A DNA stretch of 29,659 nt from Gryganskiella cystojenkinii (lineage: Eukaryota; Mortierellomycota; Mortierellomycetes; Mortierellales; Mortierellaceae). This document shows, one piece after another, positions 20,392-29,467 of this stretch. Position 1 is the stretch's first letter. Each line of letters begins with the position of its first letter. The DNA lies in assembly GCA_015852425.1 (NCBI GenBank), contig JAAAIG010000477.1, positions 1 through 29,659 on the forward strand, read 5' to 3'. The translations under genes were made by a program, and so were the position numbers. The notes beneath the pieces are model-generated. The model ran no database searches, was not told the origin of the DNA, and was given only the letters and a program-made list of their open reading frames with translations.

Positions 20392-21066
20392 ATGGTTCTC
20401 AAGACTTCCTTCACTATGCTCGTCATCGCCACCTTGGCCATCTCCTCCTACACTTCCCAGGTGGAGGCTCACTCGTATGCTGACTGCATTGACTGGAAGT
20501 TCAACAAGGCCGGCAAGCAGGACTGGTCTGACCAGGGAGGCAAGTGCACTGGTTACGCCCGTCGCTTCCCTCTCGGCAGGGACTTTGGCTCCCTCGACTC
20601 TAACTGGCCTGCTCGCCACTATTTGCAGGACGGCAATAACCCCAACGCCACCCTGCCCTGTAACACTGCTGTAGGTGCAACATTGAGCGAGAGCCGTGCC
20701 AACCCCCCCGAGAAGGCCTACGGCGGCCAGTTCGGCCGCATGACCATCACCTCTGTTGGCGATACTCTCTGCGCCCGCTGGCCTGCCAAGAACCATGCTG
20801 TGCCGTTCTTTCCCCACAACAAGGTCCAGATCCACCTTTCCAAGGTCCGAAACGGCAAGGACATCACCCAGATGGAGTTGTTGAAGAACACCATTGCCAA
20901 TCTCCACTTCAACAACTGCAACGTCGGCCCCAACGAAGACCGTCGTCCCTGCGGTGGATGCTTCAAGGTCCCCCCCCGTGCTAAGGGTACTTACCTCCTT
21001 CAGTGGCGCTGGCCGGTGGACGATGGCAAGGGGTATACTTCCTGCGCCGATATCCAGATAAAGTAA
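20392..21066 (+). CDS. Secreted LPMO-like protein with N-terminal histidine after signal cleavage
   Basis: A single exon gives 224 aa. Residues 1-26 are a signal peptide ending SQVEA; the mature chain would begin with His27 (HSYADCIDW), the hallmark of lytic polysaccharide monooxygenases, whose N-terminal His is half of the copper histidine brace. A possible second His is His135 in WPAKNHAVPF. The end, WRWPVDDGKGYTSCADIQIK, resembles the closing strands of AA10/AA16-like and chitin-binding type 4 domains. Eight cysteines (32, 52, 90, 127, 176, 187, 190, 218) would allow four disulphides. The substrate is unknown; oxidative cleavage of chitin, glucan or another wall polymer is inferred. Codons strongly prefer C in third position, unlike the neighbouring decayed region, consistent with high expression. 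AATAAA at 21299-21304 may be its poly(A) signal. The minus-strand frame at 20158-20907 is a shadow. Confidence 0.8.
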   Translation: MVLKTSFTMLVIATLAISSYTSQVEAHSYADCIDWKFNKAGKQDWSDQGGKCTGYARRFPLGRDFGSLDSNWPARHYLQDGNNPNATLPCNTAVGATLSESRANPPEKAYGGQFGRMTITSVGDTLCARWPAKNHAVPFFPHNKVQIHLSKVRNGKDITQMELLKNTIANLHFNNCNVGPNEDRRPCGGCFKVPPRAKGTYLLQWRWPVDDGKGYTSCADIQIK

Positions 21067-21344
21067 ATGTCTTTGTCATTTTCCTTTGATCGCTTGTCAA
21101 AGTTGGATATTTTCAGGAAGAGAGTCATTAGCTAATAGAGGTCCACGTCACTGATATCGAGTGCCGATTCTGCCTGTTGCAGCCTTCATAGTTTATTTTC
21201 CCCCTCCCCTTCTCTTCCTTACATCTCCTTTTCTTTACTCGCCTTTTTATTTGTACGATTACGCTCCTACCTTTGTTCACACTTTCCATTTGCTGGTCAA
21301 TAAATCAAACGAACCAAAGCGGGCATTCTCATACAAAACACAGA
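21067..21344 (+). other. 3' region of the LPMO-like gene
   Basis: AT-rich, then CT-rich sequence without a gene. It contains AATAAA at 21299-21304. The plus-strand frame from 21161 is a by-product of the CT-rich composition. Confidence 0.4.
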
Positions 21345-21700
21345 TCATGTCCTCTCTTTCTGCTCATGTCCATGTTTGCTTCCACTTAAAAAGCAATGAG
21401 CAGTTTCAACAATCATGTTCGTTCGTTCTTGTTGTTCTTCAGGTTTCTGGCTCATGTTTTTGGAAGCTCTAAAGAAACCTCTTCCTCTTTCTTCGCTGTT
21501 CTGTTGTAATTGATCAGACTTGTCACTTGAGGTTGAGCCCTTGCGCTTTTGTTGTTGTTTCTCCTGCTTCTCTTCAGTCTTCTCTTGCTCCTTTTTCATC
21601 TTCTCCTGCACGGCGTGACTACTGATGGTTGCAAGCGCCTTCTCAATGTCACTGCCCTCGAGAACTTGTCTCAATTTCAAGCAGACAAACAACTGTTGAG
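21345..21700 (-). pseudogene. Inverted fragment of a coiled-coil-rich, fast-evolving gene
   Basis: The minus-strand frame reads LRQVLEGSDIEKALATISSH then AVQEKMKKEQEKTEEKQEKQ and a Lys/Ser-rich end (STSSDKSDQLQQ), and stops at 21345. The Glu/Lys/Gln-rich middle is coiled-coil-like. The same protein segment is encoded on the opposite strand at 21778-21966, so one copy is an inverted duplicate. There is no start codon of its own: upstream the frame crosses the spacer and the opposite arm antisense, so the open frame up to 21953 is partly artificial. Function is unknown; I associate the segment with dispersed Mortierella families from memory only. Confidence 0.4.
21508..21672 (+). repeat. Left arm of a large inverted repeat
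   Basis: This arm is the reverse complement, with substitutions and small indels, of 21778-21966. The inner part (about 21596-21672 against 21778-21860) is the best conserved, including 24 or more consecutive matching bases around CCCTCGAGAACTTGTC and CTTCTCAATGTCACTG. The spacer between the arms is about 105 bp. Confidence 0.8.
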
Positions 21701-21771
21701 TGCTGTTACGCCGCGAATGTGTTTTTTCAATGAATCGTTGTTCTAACGCCCCCTTTTTAGTTTTGCTAGGC

Positions 21772-22206
21772 TGAAACCTCGACAAGTTCTCGAGGGCAGT
21801 GACATTGAGAAGGCGCTCGCGACCGTCAGTAGTCGCGCCGTACAGGAGAAAATGACAAAGGAACACGAGAAAGTGGAAGAGGATCAGGAGGACATGCAAA
21901 AAGAGCAAGGGAAACAACAAAAAAAAACGTAAAGACTCCACTTCAAGTGACAAGTCCGACCAATCACAACCGCCACGCCTACAGGACTACTGCCCTACTG
22001 GAGTTTATATCAGCATGGTCATTACCTATCCAGCAGAAGTCGTCAAGTTCCAAATTGTTCGTGCGCCTTATCGAGGTCACGTGTGTCTTTCAGGCACGGG
22101 CTGCACCAGCCACAGCCTGTCCCGCCGCCCCTCAGGACACCAGAATAAAGATCCCCATCTTTGTCTCGCTACTTCTTTTCCGTGTGCCACTGCAGAAAAA
22201 AAATAG
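21772..22206 (+). pseudogene. Fragment of a dispersed fungal family, frameshifted at an A-run
   Basis: Plus-strand reading gives LKPRQVLEGSDIEKALATVS then RAVQEKMTKEHEKVEEDQED and a Lys-rich stretch. The frame closes soon after the A-run near 21920; in a shifted frame it continues STSSDKSDQ (as in the inverted copy) and then GVYISMVITYPAEVVKFQIV, ending at a TAG near 22204. The last block resembles a segment common in large Mortierella/Rhizophagus families linked to Crinkler-type proteins; that link is from memory. No start codon or intact domain is present. Confidence 0.4.
21778..21966 (+). repeat. Right arm of the large inverted repeat
   Basis: The right arm pairs with 21508-21672. It is longer by roughly 24 bases owing to indels in the Glu/Lys-rich coding part and carries an A-run (about 21919-21927) that breaks the reading frame shared with the left arm. 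A transcript across both arms could fold into a long hairpin. Confidence 0.8.
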
Positions 22207-22638
22207 TTTGCCCCTCGACCCCGTTCGTGTCCATACTAAAATGCACCCGAAATAGAGCTCGTCATTGTAGTAAAAATCATCCACCTCCATCCAGGATGAG
22301 TACTAAATCTTCGTGGGTGTCGATAAGGAAGAAGGTTACCGACCACATCTTCTAGTCATCTAATCTAGAATGTCGCGCCGTCTCATTTCACATATGATCT
22401 ACCTTGCACTCATACTGCGTTCTCGGTACCTATCTAAAAATCTTGTCCATAGTGGCTCAGAGTACAAGCATGTTGCACAAACCTTTGTTGCGAGTGGATT
22501 GAGCGTCGAGGTTTGCACTAGCATATAGTGCGTGTGGCCGAGCCGTCTTGACTCCACCTCGGTAGTTCCTTGGTTCAGTACTAGCGTGTCCGTACGATCA
22601 TGTATGATATCCTGTTGATTTTTGCATATTATTCCCTG
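22207..22638. other. Non-coding or decayed spacer
   Basis: No frame of interest on either strand. The minus-strand frame at 22399-22656 has no recognisable similarity. It probably represents degraded sequence between two fragments of the same gene family. Confidence 0.35.
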
Positions 22639-23403
22639 ACTCGATCGCATTGTCATCCTGACATTTGTTGGTTCACTGCCAGTGGAGGGACCGCTGAAGC
22701 CAGTCAGTAATAACTCTGAGAATACCTTTGTAACAAAGTACGTCGCTCCTATTATTCAAGCCTTCGTGGACGACGAGAATGCGATGAGTGACTTGTTGGT
22801 GCGCTGTCTGTTTAGCTGTATCTCCAGTTAATTTTAGGTCAGTCTTACGAGCTGCCTTCATTTGACATCTAGCCCGAACACGGATCCACGACACAGAAAA
22901 AATAGAGGCAGAATCAGATAGACCTGACATCGGGGCCAAAAACCAATGGGACACGTACCGTCTTGCACGGTTTGGAAAGGTTTTCTTAGACGCAGGACAT
23001 GATGTGGCGCCTCTCTTCCAAGTTCTTTACTCGAATGCGTCCTATCTACGGCTCTCACCGAAAACACGTGGCATGTTTCTGCTGGAAGAGATAGGCCTAT
23101 TTATTATACCCACGACAATCGCAATGATCCCATCGTTGTTTGCGACAATTCCTACACTCTTGGTTGCCAGGGTATGTTGAATCTTTGCACCAATCGACTT
23201 ACTGCTCAAAGGAGTTCCGTTTCTCACTTCTCCGTTCAACCGATAGGCAGACATCCAGAAGACTTGCGAAGGCGGCGTGATGGATTGAAGCGATCGTGGG
23301 GTTACAAGAACTTGAAGAATGCAAAGGCTCGTTTGGTGACAGATGATTCACGGTCATTGCAAAAGACAGCTGGGTCAATCCTAGAGTTCCATAAAAGAAA
23401 ATG
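22639..23403 (+). pseudogene. Decayed member of a dispersed fungal family (possible nuclease-like C-terminal region)
   Basis: Segments in order on the plus strand are NTFVTKYVAPIIQAFVDDEN (about 22720-22780), then after an in-frame stop a block containing EKIEAESDRPDIGAKNQWDT and YRLARFGKVFLDAGHDVAPL, then RGMFLLEEIGLFIIPTTIAM, ending SLFATIPTLLVAR at a GTATGT donor (about 23173). An acceptor near 23246 (CCGATAG) leads to ADIQKTCEGGVMD and a stop; KRSWGYKNLKNAKARLV follows in another frame, so a one-base shift separates them. I remember this order of blocks from large Mortierella/Rhizophagus families. In those, PDI is followed by a GE-x-T/K block that could form a PD-(D/E)xK nuclease site; here that block seems deleted. 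Function and family name are uncertain. Confidence 0.42.
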
Positions 23404-24073
23404 GTGAACCCTTGAGCATAAGAAATAAAATAGAAAGCCGTCGCAGGAGGAGAGAAAGAGCCGACATCGAAGGATCAACAGCCAGTTACTGTATCCCTCG
23501 AATATGTTACTCATTGTTTGCACCGAGACCCCCAGTTCCCTTTTCAAAGTTTGTTGGTGTTGACAACTAAGGGAAATGGTGAAGCTGAAATTAAGGTAAC
23601 ACAAAGAAAAGGCGAAGTACAGCCTGGCCTGTGTTCAATGTGGGTTAGTTAATTGTACGGATAGTTTTTTTTTATCGCTCGCGTTCCCATTAATCTCTCT
23701 TTCAGGAGCGGCATCAGAAAGGCTAACCAGTCTACTTGAGCAACTGTGGTGGTCGAAAAAAATAAAGTTTTCCTAGTGATGGCGTAGTAAAAGTAGCTTT
23801 GCCAATGCCTGCGCTTGCGCTAAATTGTGACAAAAGAGGCGAAGCAGGTATTTAAGCCGAACTTGTGGACGTTCTGTCATTCACCCAATTACCTCTTCCA
23901 CACGCCTTAGTTTCCCCACACAACTCTCTTCCTTCGTAAGACCTGTTCTTGGACATCGTTATTTTACATATCGCCAAAAGTAATCAGCATTCTCATGGTT
24001 TTCGTCCCTTTCTTATTCTCAACAACTGAGCAGACAACCTTCGTCGATAAAGTATCGACAACATCACCAAAGC
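23404..24073 (+). promoter_or_regulatory. Upstream region of the Sel1 gene with TATA-like element and overlapping uORF
   Basis: No other gene is visible. TATTTAA at 23849-23855 lies about 220 bp before the Sel1 ATG. An upstream ATG at 23995 opens a 29-codon ORF (MVFVPFLFSTTEQTTFVDKV...) that ends with TAG at 24082-24084, overlapping the main start at 24074 by 11 bases in another frame. If the leader includes it, it would reduce initiation at the main ATG. Confidence 0.4.
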
Positions 24074-26055
24074 ATGATTTCTAGTCCCCAACAACATCAA
24101 GACGACTGTAAAGTTGCGGAGCTGTATTTGATGGCTGCGAACCGAGGAGTTGCTGCTGCTCAAAGCAACTTAGGTGTCCTGTACGAAGAGGGCAAGGGCG
24201 TTCCACAGGACAGCGCCAGAGCTGCTGAATGGTATTTGAAGGCAGCCAACCAAGGACTTGCTGCCGCTCAAAGCAATCTAGGTTCCTTGTACGAAAATGG
24301 CGATGGCGTTCCACAGAACAATGCGAAAGCCGCCGAGTGGTATTTGAAGGCAGCCAACCAAGGACAAGCTGTTGGTCAAAGCAACATGGGTCTCGTGTAC
24401 AGATTAGGCAAGGGCGTTCCACAGGACAGTGCCAAAGCTGCCGCATGGTATTTGAAGTCTGCCAATCAAGGACATGCCACTGCTCAAAGCAATCTAGGTG
24501 TCATGTACGAAAAAGGCGATGGCGTTCCACAGAACAATGCGAAAGCCGCCGAGTGGTATTTGAAGGCCGCCAACCAAGGACATTCCATTGGTCAGTACAA
24601 CCAGCTCTCATGTACTACAATGGGACGGGCGTTCCACAGGACCACAACAAAGCCCTCCATTGGATTTCGAAGGCAGCCAACCAAGGACATGCCATCTCTC
24701 AAACCATTATGAATGCTTTTGATGGTGAAGGTGCTCTACAGAAAGTTGCTAAAGTTATTGAGCTGTATTTGAAGGCTACCAACCAAGAAAATGCCATTGC
24801 TCCAGGCAATCTAGGTGCTATGCATGAAAATGACAATGGTGTCCCGCAGCACAATACCAAAGACACCGAGTGGTATTTGAATGCTGCCAACCAAGGCGAT
24901 GCCGCTGCTCAGAACAAGCTAGGTCTCTTGTACGAAAATGGCGAGGGCGTTCCACAGGACAACACCAAAGCCATCGAGTGGTATTTTAAGGCTGCCAACC
25001 AAGGACATGCCAGTGGTCAGTCCAACCTAGGTGACATGTATGAAAATGGTAAGGGCGTTCCCCAGGACAATGCCAAAGCCATCGAGTGGTATTTGAAGGC
25101 TGCCAACCAAGGACTTTCTCAAGCTCAGAACAACATCGGTATCATGTATCGACAAGGCAAGGGCGTTCCGCAGGACAATGCCAAAGCCATCGAGTGGTAT
25201 TCGAAAGCTGCCAACCAAGGACTTGCCCAAGCTCAATACAACTTAGGCGACATGTACTACTATGGCAGGGGAGTTCTACAGGATGATGCCAAAGCTGCCG
25301 AGTGGTATTTGAAGGCCGCCAACCAAGGACTTGCCACTGCTCAGAGAGACCTAGGCATCATGTACCGAAATGGCAAAGGTGTTACAAAGGACGATGCCAA
25401 AGCTGCCGCATGGTATTTAAAGGCCGCCAACCAAGAGGATGCCGCCGCTCAGAACAATCTAGGTCTCATGTATGAAAAAGGCGATGGTGTTACAAAGGAC
25501 TATGCCAAAGCCGTCGAGTGGTATCTGAAGGCCGCCAACCAAGGAGATGCCACTGGTCAGTTCAGACTAGGTGACATGTACCGATTTGGCGCAGGCGTTC
25601 CTCGGGACCATGCCAAGGCTGTCATGTGGTGGTTGAAAGCTGCCAACCAAGGATATGTCGATGCCCAGTACAGCTTATGTGAAATGTATAAGAATGGCTT
25701 TGGTGTTCCGCAGGACTATTCCAAAGTCATGGAGTGGTCCTTAAAGGCTGCCAACCAAGGATTTGCCGCTGCCGAGTTTAACATAGGCATCATGTACTAT
25801 TATGGCAGGGGAGTTCCACAGGACTATACCAAAGCCATCGAGTGGTACCTGAAGGCTGCCAATCAAGGACATGCCGGATCCCAGTATTACCTAGGTCTCG
25901 TGCACCATTACGGCGGCTATGGCGTTCAACAGAACAAACTTAAGGCTAAGGAGTGGTATCTGAAGGCCGCTAACAATGGAAGTGCTTATCCAAATACTAT
26001 ATATAGTGCCAAAGTTGAATTGAAAAAGTTATCAAAGAAGTTTTTCTTCTTTTAG
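24074..26055 (+). CDS. Sel1-like repeat protein, 17 repeats, broken by one frameshift
   Basis: Sel1-like repeats are alpha-helical, TPR-related scaffolds for protein-protein contacts. The sequence holds about 17 repeats of 36 residues with the pattern AQSNLG-x-MYE-x-G-x-GVPQD-x-AKA-x-EWYLKAANQG. The first frame runs from the ATG at 24074 through four and a half repeats. Between about 24596 and 24612 the repeat pattern jumps one frame (one base lost or two gained) and then continues to TAG at 26053-26055. Total coverage is about 660 residues; unit 6 (EGALQKVAKVIELYLKATNQ) is short and diverged. There is no signal peptide or membrane segment, and the end is a short Lys/Phe-rich tail. With the frameshift the product would be 212 aa. 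It could be a base-calling error in a repetitive tract or a real lesion. No catalytic domain is attached, so the role cannot be named. Confidence 0.82.
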
Positions 26056-26138
26056 TTATGAACAGGCTAGACCCATGCCTCTTGCAATACGGTGACACCA
26101 CGCGATCGGCCTCCATATAAGACAGTCATTAGCAACAT

Positions 26139-26144
26139 AATAAA
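26139..26144 (+). terminator. Poly(A) signal of the Sel1 gene
   Basis: AATAAA 83 bp past the stop codon, in AT-rich sequence that turns C-rich directly afterwards. Confidence 0.5.
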
Positions 26145-26222
26145 CCCCATCTCTTACTCCCACTCCCCTATCCACGACACTGGCTTTAGCTATTGCACTA
26201 AACTTATCTCTCAGGAGATCAA

Positions 26223-26584
26223 TCAACAAGAACACGTATGTGCATTACGATGAGGAGAAGGGCCCTGGACCATGAAGTGGATCATGTTCTCCTGTGGCTT
26301 GGCTCCAAACACGCAGGAGAGCTTGATGGTCGCCTTGAGTGCCATGTTCTTTGGGAGTTTGGAGAGCGAAATGGTGCGACTGCCATTGTCGTTGCCATCG
26401 GGAATCGACGCTCGCCGTAGTCTCAACTTATTTGCATCTACTTACTGGAAATCGGCAGGTGTCTCGGCGTTGACGAGCTTCTTCAGGTGCCAACAGTTTT
26501 GGTGGACTCGATCTCGACAGGGAATGTGGTGAAGGTGTCCTCTCCATCGACAACGCAGAAGAGTGTGATACTGTTGGTGGTCAG
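26223..26584 (-). pseudogene. Crinkler (CRN) effector N-terminal domain pseudogene
   Basis: Crinkler-type proteins of oomycetes and Mucoromycota start with a ubiquitin-like domain of about 110 residues. The minus strand reads NSITLFCVVDGEDTFTTFPV, LKKLVNAETPADFQ, VDANKLRLRRASIPDGNDN, then LPKNMALKATIKLSCVFGAK and MIHFMVQGPSP. This is the usual order of the family: LFCLVDG opening, a TVGxLKKLI helix, a WRVSIP-type centre and a KLSxVF...IHxIVQxP end. Lesions seen are a CTG codon where the ATG is expected (26582-26584), a one-base shift at about 26484-26491, and an in-frame TAA at 26442-26444. The frame stops at 26223, just after the domain, so no C-terminal effector domain remains. A CT-rich stretch upstream resembles a leader. 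Clearly non-functional as read. Confidence 0.72.
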
Positions 26585-28104
26585 GTAGTTGTGGAGTATT
26601 GAGAGGCAAACGAAAGAGGGTAGGAAGGTAAAAAGATGTAAAACGAGAGCAAAGAAGTGGATAGAGACGTGATAGTGAAGAGAGAAGGAAAGAACGAGTG
26701 GCAAAGTCAGCGAGGAGGTGTGCGAGAATAGTAAAGAACAAAGTAGGCACCGTGAGAGGGGTGGTGAAGTCCATGGGCATGCATACAATGGCAAACAATC
26801 CTCTTGGCATGCCTTAGAAAGCACACACCATAATTGCTCTAATGTTAAGGGAGATGAAGGACGTGTTGGATGAAGAATGCGATTGTGCTCGGTAAAGGAA
26901 TGTTCAAAGCAGTCCCTAGTCCAAAGGCGACTGGTCATTGGCAAGATCCAACGTGCTATTTTTAAAAGCCCAACAGGGATATCTGGCCACCAACATGTAT
27001 CTTGTCGACAGGATCACACACGAGATACACTGGTAAAGTATGGACATGGCAAATATAAAACAGGAACCATGTCAGGAGGATCTACTCACATGCTAGGTTC
27101 TCGCGCACAAGTACCAACTTGGATTTATGCACGTGTAAATTATGGTGCTCATGACGGGATTGTACATCGGCAGTGCAATTGTACCACGGTCAAGGCAAGA
27201 CAGATATGTTTAACACGTAAATGTCCACGATTTGCAGTGGTATATCCATCTGGAAAGTCTACAACAACTTCAGACCCATCCATGTCGACGTACTCTCCTC
27301 ACGTCGAACTACATGGTTGCGAATGGCAGGACAGAGACGAACTGTTGTATTCATCTGTGAGCACTATCCACGAAAGTTTGTCGTTGTATGCACCGTGCTC
27401 CTTGACCATGAAGGGTCGCCAAAATAAACTGACGAGAAGCGGCAAAGTGGGACAAGTTATGTTATGAGGTCAATGTTTCAATATTCAGCTTGTGACCGTC
27501 CCAGTCTCAAAATAGGGAGGCTGTCTGAATTTAGGCATCTAGGTTAACGCCGCGCTGGATCACCCACTTCGACGACCGACCTTGTTACCCCCCAGAATTT
27601 CGTCTGCTCTTCAAATCGGCCTCAACCTACATTCAAATGGAACAAAGCGTGGCAATACATGTCCATGTACCGTGATGGATTCAGCGTCCAAGCGTCCTTG
27701 GAGTGGCAGTCGACGGCTTTATCAGCTTCTTCATTTCCATTGCTTCGATTGTGCCTCTGACCCACTTGACCTCGACTTTACCACCCTTAAAGAGTACAAA
27801 GGTCGAGTGGAGAACGAAGGTCGCCACAATCCACAAGCGCCAGTCCCCCAGAGGGTCCCACTTCAGAGAGAGACCACAGGCGGCGTGCTCACAGGATCAA
27901 GAAATTGCATGGGATGATTCGGATCTTGGGCTATCTATCTTGTTTTTTCTGGTTGAGTGAGGTTACTGGAATGTAAGATTGGTGATGTAAAATACTAAAT
28001 GAGAGGAATGAATAGAAAAACGACGAGAGCCGTCTTTTATGCTGTGTGCTTGTTTTTTCTGGTATTATAGAAATAGTAGAACAGTGGTATGTTGTTTGTT
28101 TTGA
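26585..28104. other. 1.5 kb without a recognisable gene
   Basis: The first 200 bases are purine-rich on the plus strand (the CT-rich leader of the Crinkler relic). The longest frame is plus 26877-27467 (196 codons), with Cys/His-containing pieces such as VHRQCNCTTVKARQICLTRK, but no family, no obvious exon structure and no promoter-like leader. Frames at 27582-27960 are equally unrecognised. I see relic or intergenic sequence rather than an annotated gene. Confidence 0.35.
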
Positions 28105-29467
28105 TTATGCGCTCTTGCTGGACTCTTTCAAGAATTTTTGTCTCAAGGTCTCGAGTTCGTCCAGGATGGCTTTGCCTTGTTCCTGTTCGTACTCGACAAC
28201 ATGTTCAACCTTCAGAAATTCCTTGCCAAAGTTCCGGACACAACTTCCATACTTGAATCTGTAATCCAATCCTTTGGGAGGCGTCGCGGTCGGTATGGGG
28301 GATGAAGACGTGGGCAAGGGTGAAGCGACCTCTGCGACGGCGGCATGGACGTTGGATTTTGCGCCATGGTATCCTGTAATGGTCTGGTTGCGCTCGCCCA
28401 TGATTCGAACAAAGTAATGCAAGGCAACTCGAAGGAGAACGATCCAGGCAGCAAGACCACCGATACTGCTCGCAACAACACCCGGTTGAGTTGCAATCGA
28501 GATGATGTTCTTCCTACGACTCGTCTCATTGCCAGCTGTTGTTTCCATGACTGCTTTAGAAGCCGATCGGGTAACCCTTCGTACGGGTGTAGTTGGTGTT
28601 GACTCTGAGATGGACGATGATGATCCTGATGATAGCCTTGAACTGTCTTCTTCCTTCTCTCCCGCCCAGACCTCGTTCAAACGGATCGCGACCAGATCCG
28701 TGACCCATTTCGAGCTCTCATAGGGTTCTGCAGACTCGAGTCCTTGCCAATCCAACGGGTTGAAGGAATCCTTTTCGGCAGTCATAGAACTGGTCCAGAT
28801 GACTCTTCCAGGGGTTTCAGGTGTAGGACCCTCCAGGACGGATTCTAATCCACGAATCATTAGGTAGTGACCCAAGACGTTACAGGCAAGCACGTTTCCG
28901 ACACCGTCCTCTGTGAGATGTTGTTTTGGTTGGATAAGCACATCCGATCGACGGACGAGATCCATAGGTGCCATGAACATGTCGGTCACAATCTTGCCCC
29001 AAAGAAGTCCGACCGAGGGCAAGATACCGGCGTTACAGAACAAGAAATCGATGCGTGGGTAGTGTTGAAGGATTCGGGTGTTAAAGTCAAGAACGGATTT
29101 GACACTGCCGACATCGACGAGTTCGATCTTGAGTTCTGGTGTATGTTTCCAGGTCCGTTTTGAGACGGGTGTGGAAGAAAAGTAATCCTGAAGAGAGTCA
29201 AGGGCTTCCTGGGCTCGAGCTTTGTTTCTGCAGGCGAGGAGGATCACGAGCGGTTGGTCGGGACATTCTTCGACGAGACGTTGTACGATCGCATAGCCCA
29301 CGCCACTAAAAAAAAAAAAAAAATAGAGTGTGTGTTTTGGATGAATGAACATCCAGAGCTGTAACAATTCGGACCATTGGGATTAAAAGACGGCAGAGGT
29401 AATATGTTTTTTACCTGTTGGCACCAGTGACGATAGCGACTCTTTTCTCTGGGACTGCTCCAGGCAT
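28105..29467 (-). CDS. ERG27: 3-keto-steroid reductase (ERG27-type short-chain dehydrogenase)
   Basis: Erg27 (animal HSD17B7) reduces the C-3 ketone of 4-methyl sterol intermediates with NADPH in the C-4 demethylation step of ergosterol synthesis, at the ER and lipid droplets. Exon 1 is 29415-29467, exon 2 is 28105-29305, and the intron is GT-AG (109 nt); the protein has 417 aa. Motifs are TGANSGVGYA (14-23, cofactor loop completed across the splice), LLACRNKARAQEAL, DFLFCNAGILPSVGLLWG (about 104-121, the NAG motif and Erg27 signature), VLGHYLMIRGLE, the catalytic serine region VIWTSSMTA and YESSK (Tyr213, Lys217). A Ser/Thr-rich insert at about 237-282 and a hydrophobic helix (IGGLAAWIVLLRVALHYFV, about 299-317) follow; yeast Erg27 is 347 aa, so the insert explains the extra length. 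The start is unambiguous because exon 1 holds only the first beta strand and half of the glycine motif. The plus-strand frames are shadows. Confidence 0.93.

Noticed and set aside
20158..20907. Minus-strand ORF of 249 codons
   Set aside because: It is the antisense of the LPMO-like gene, which has a signal peptide, paired cysteines and strong codon bias.
26877..27467. Plus-strand ORF of 196 codons as a gene
   Set aside because: No recognised family, no exon logic and a scattered Cys/His pattern only. It lies in a relic region, so it is described but not called.
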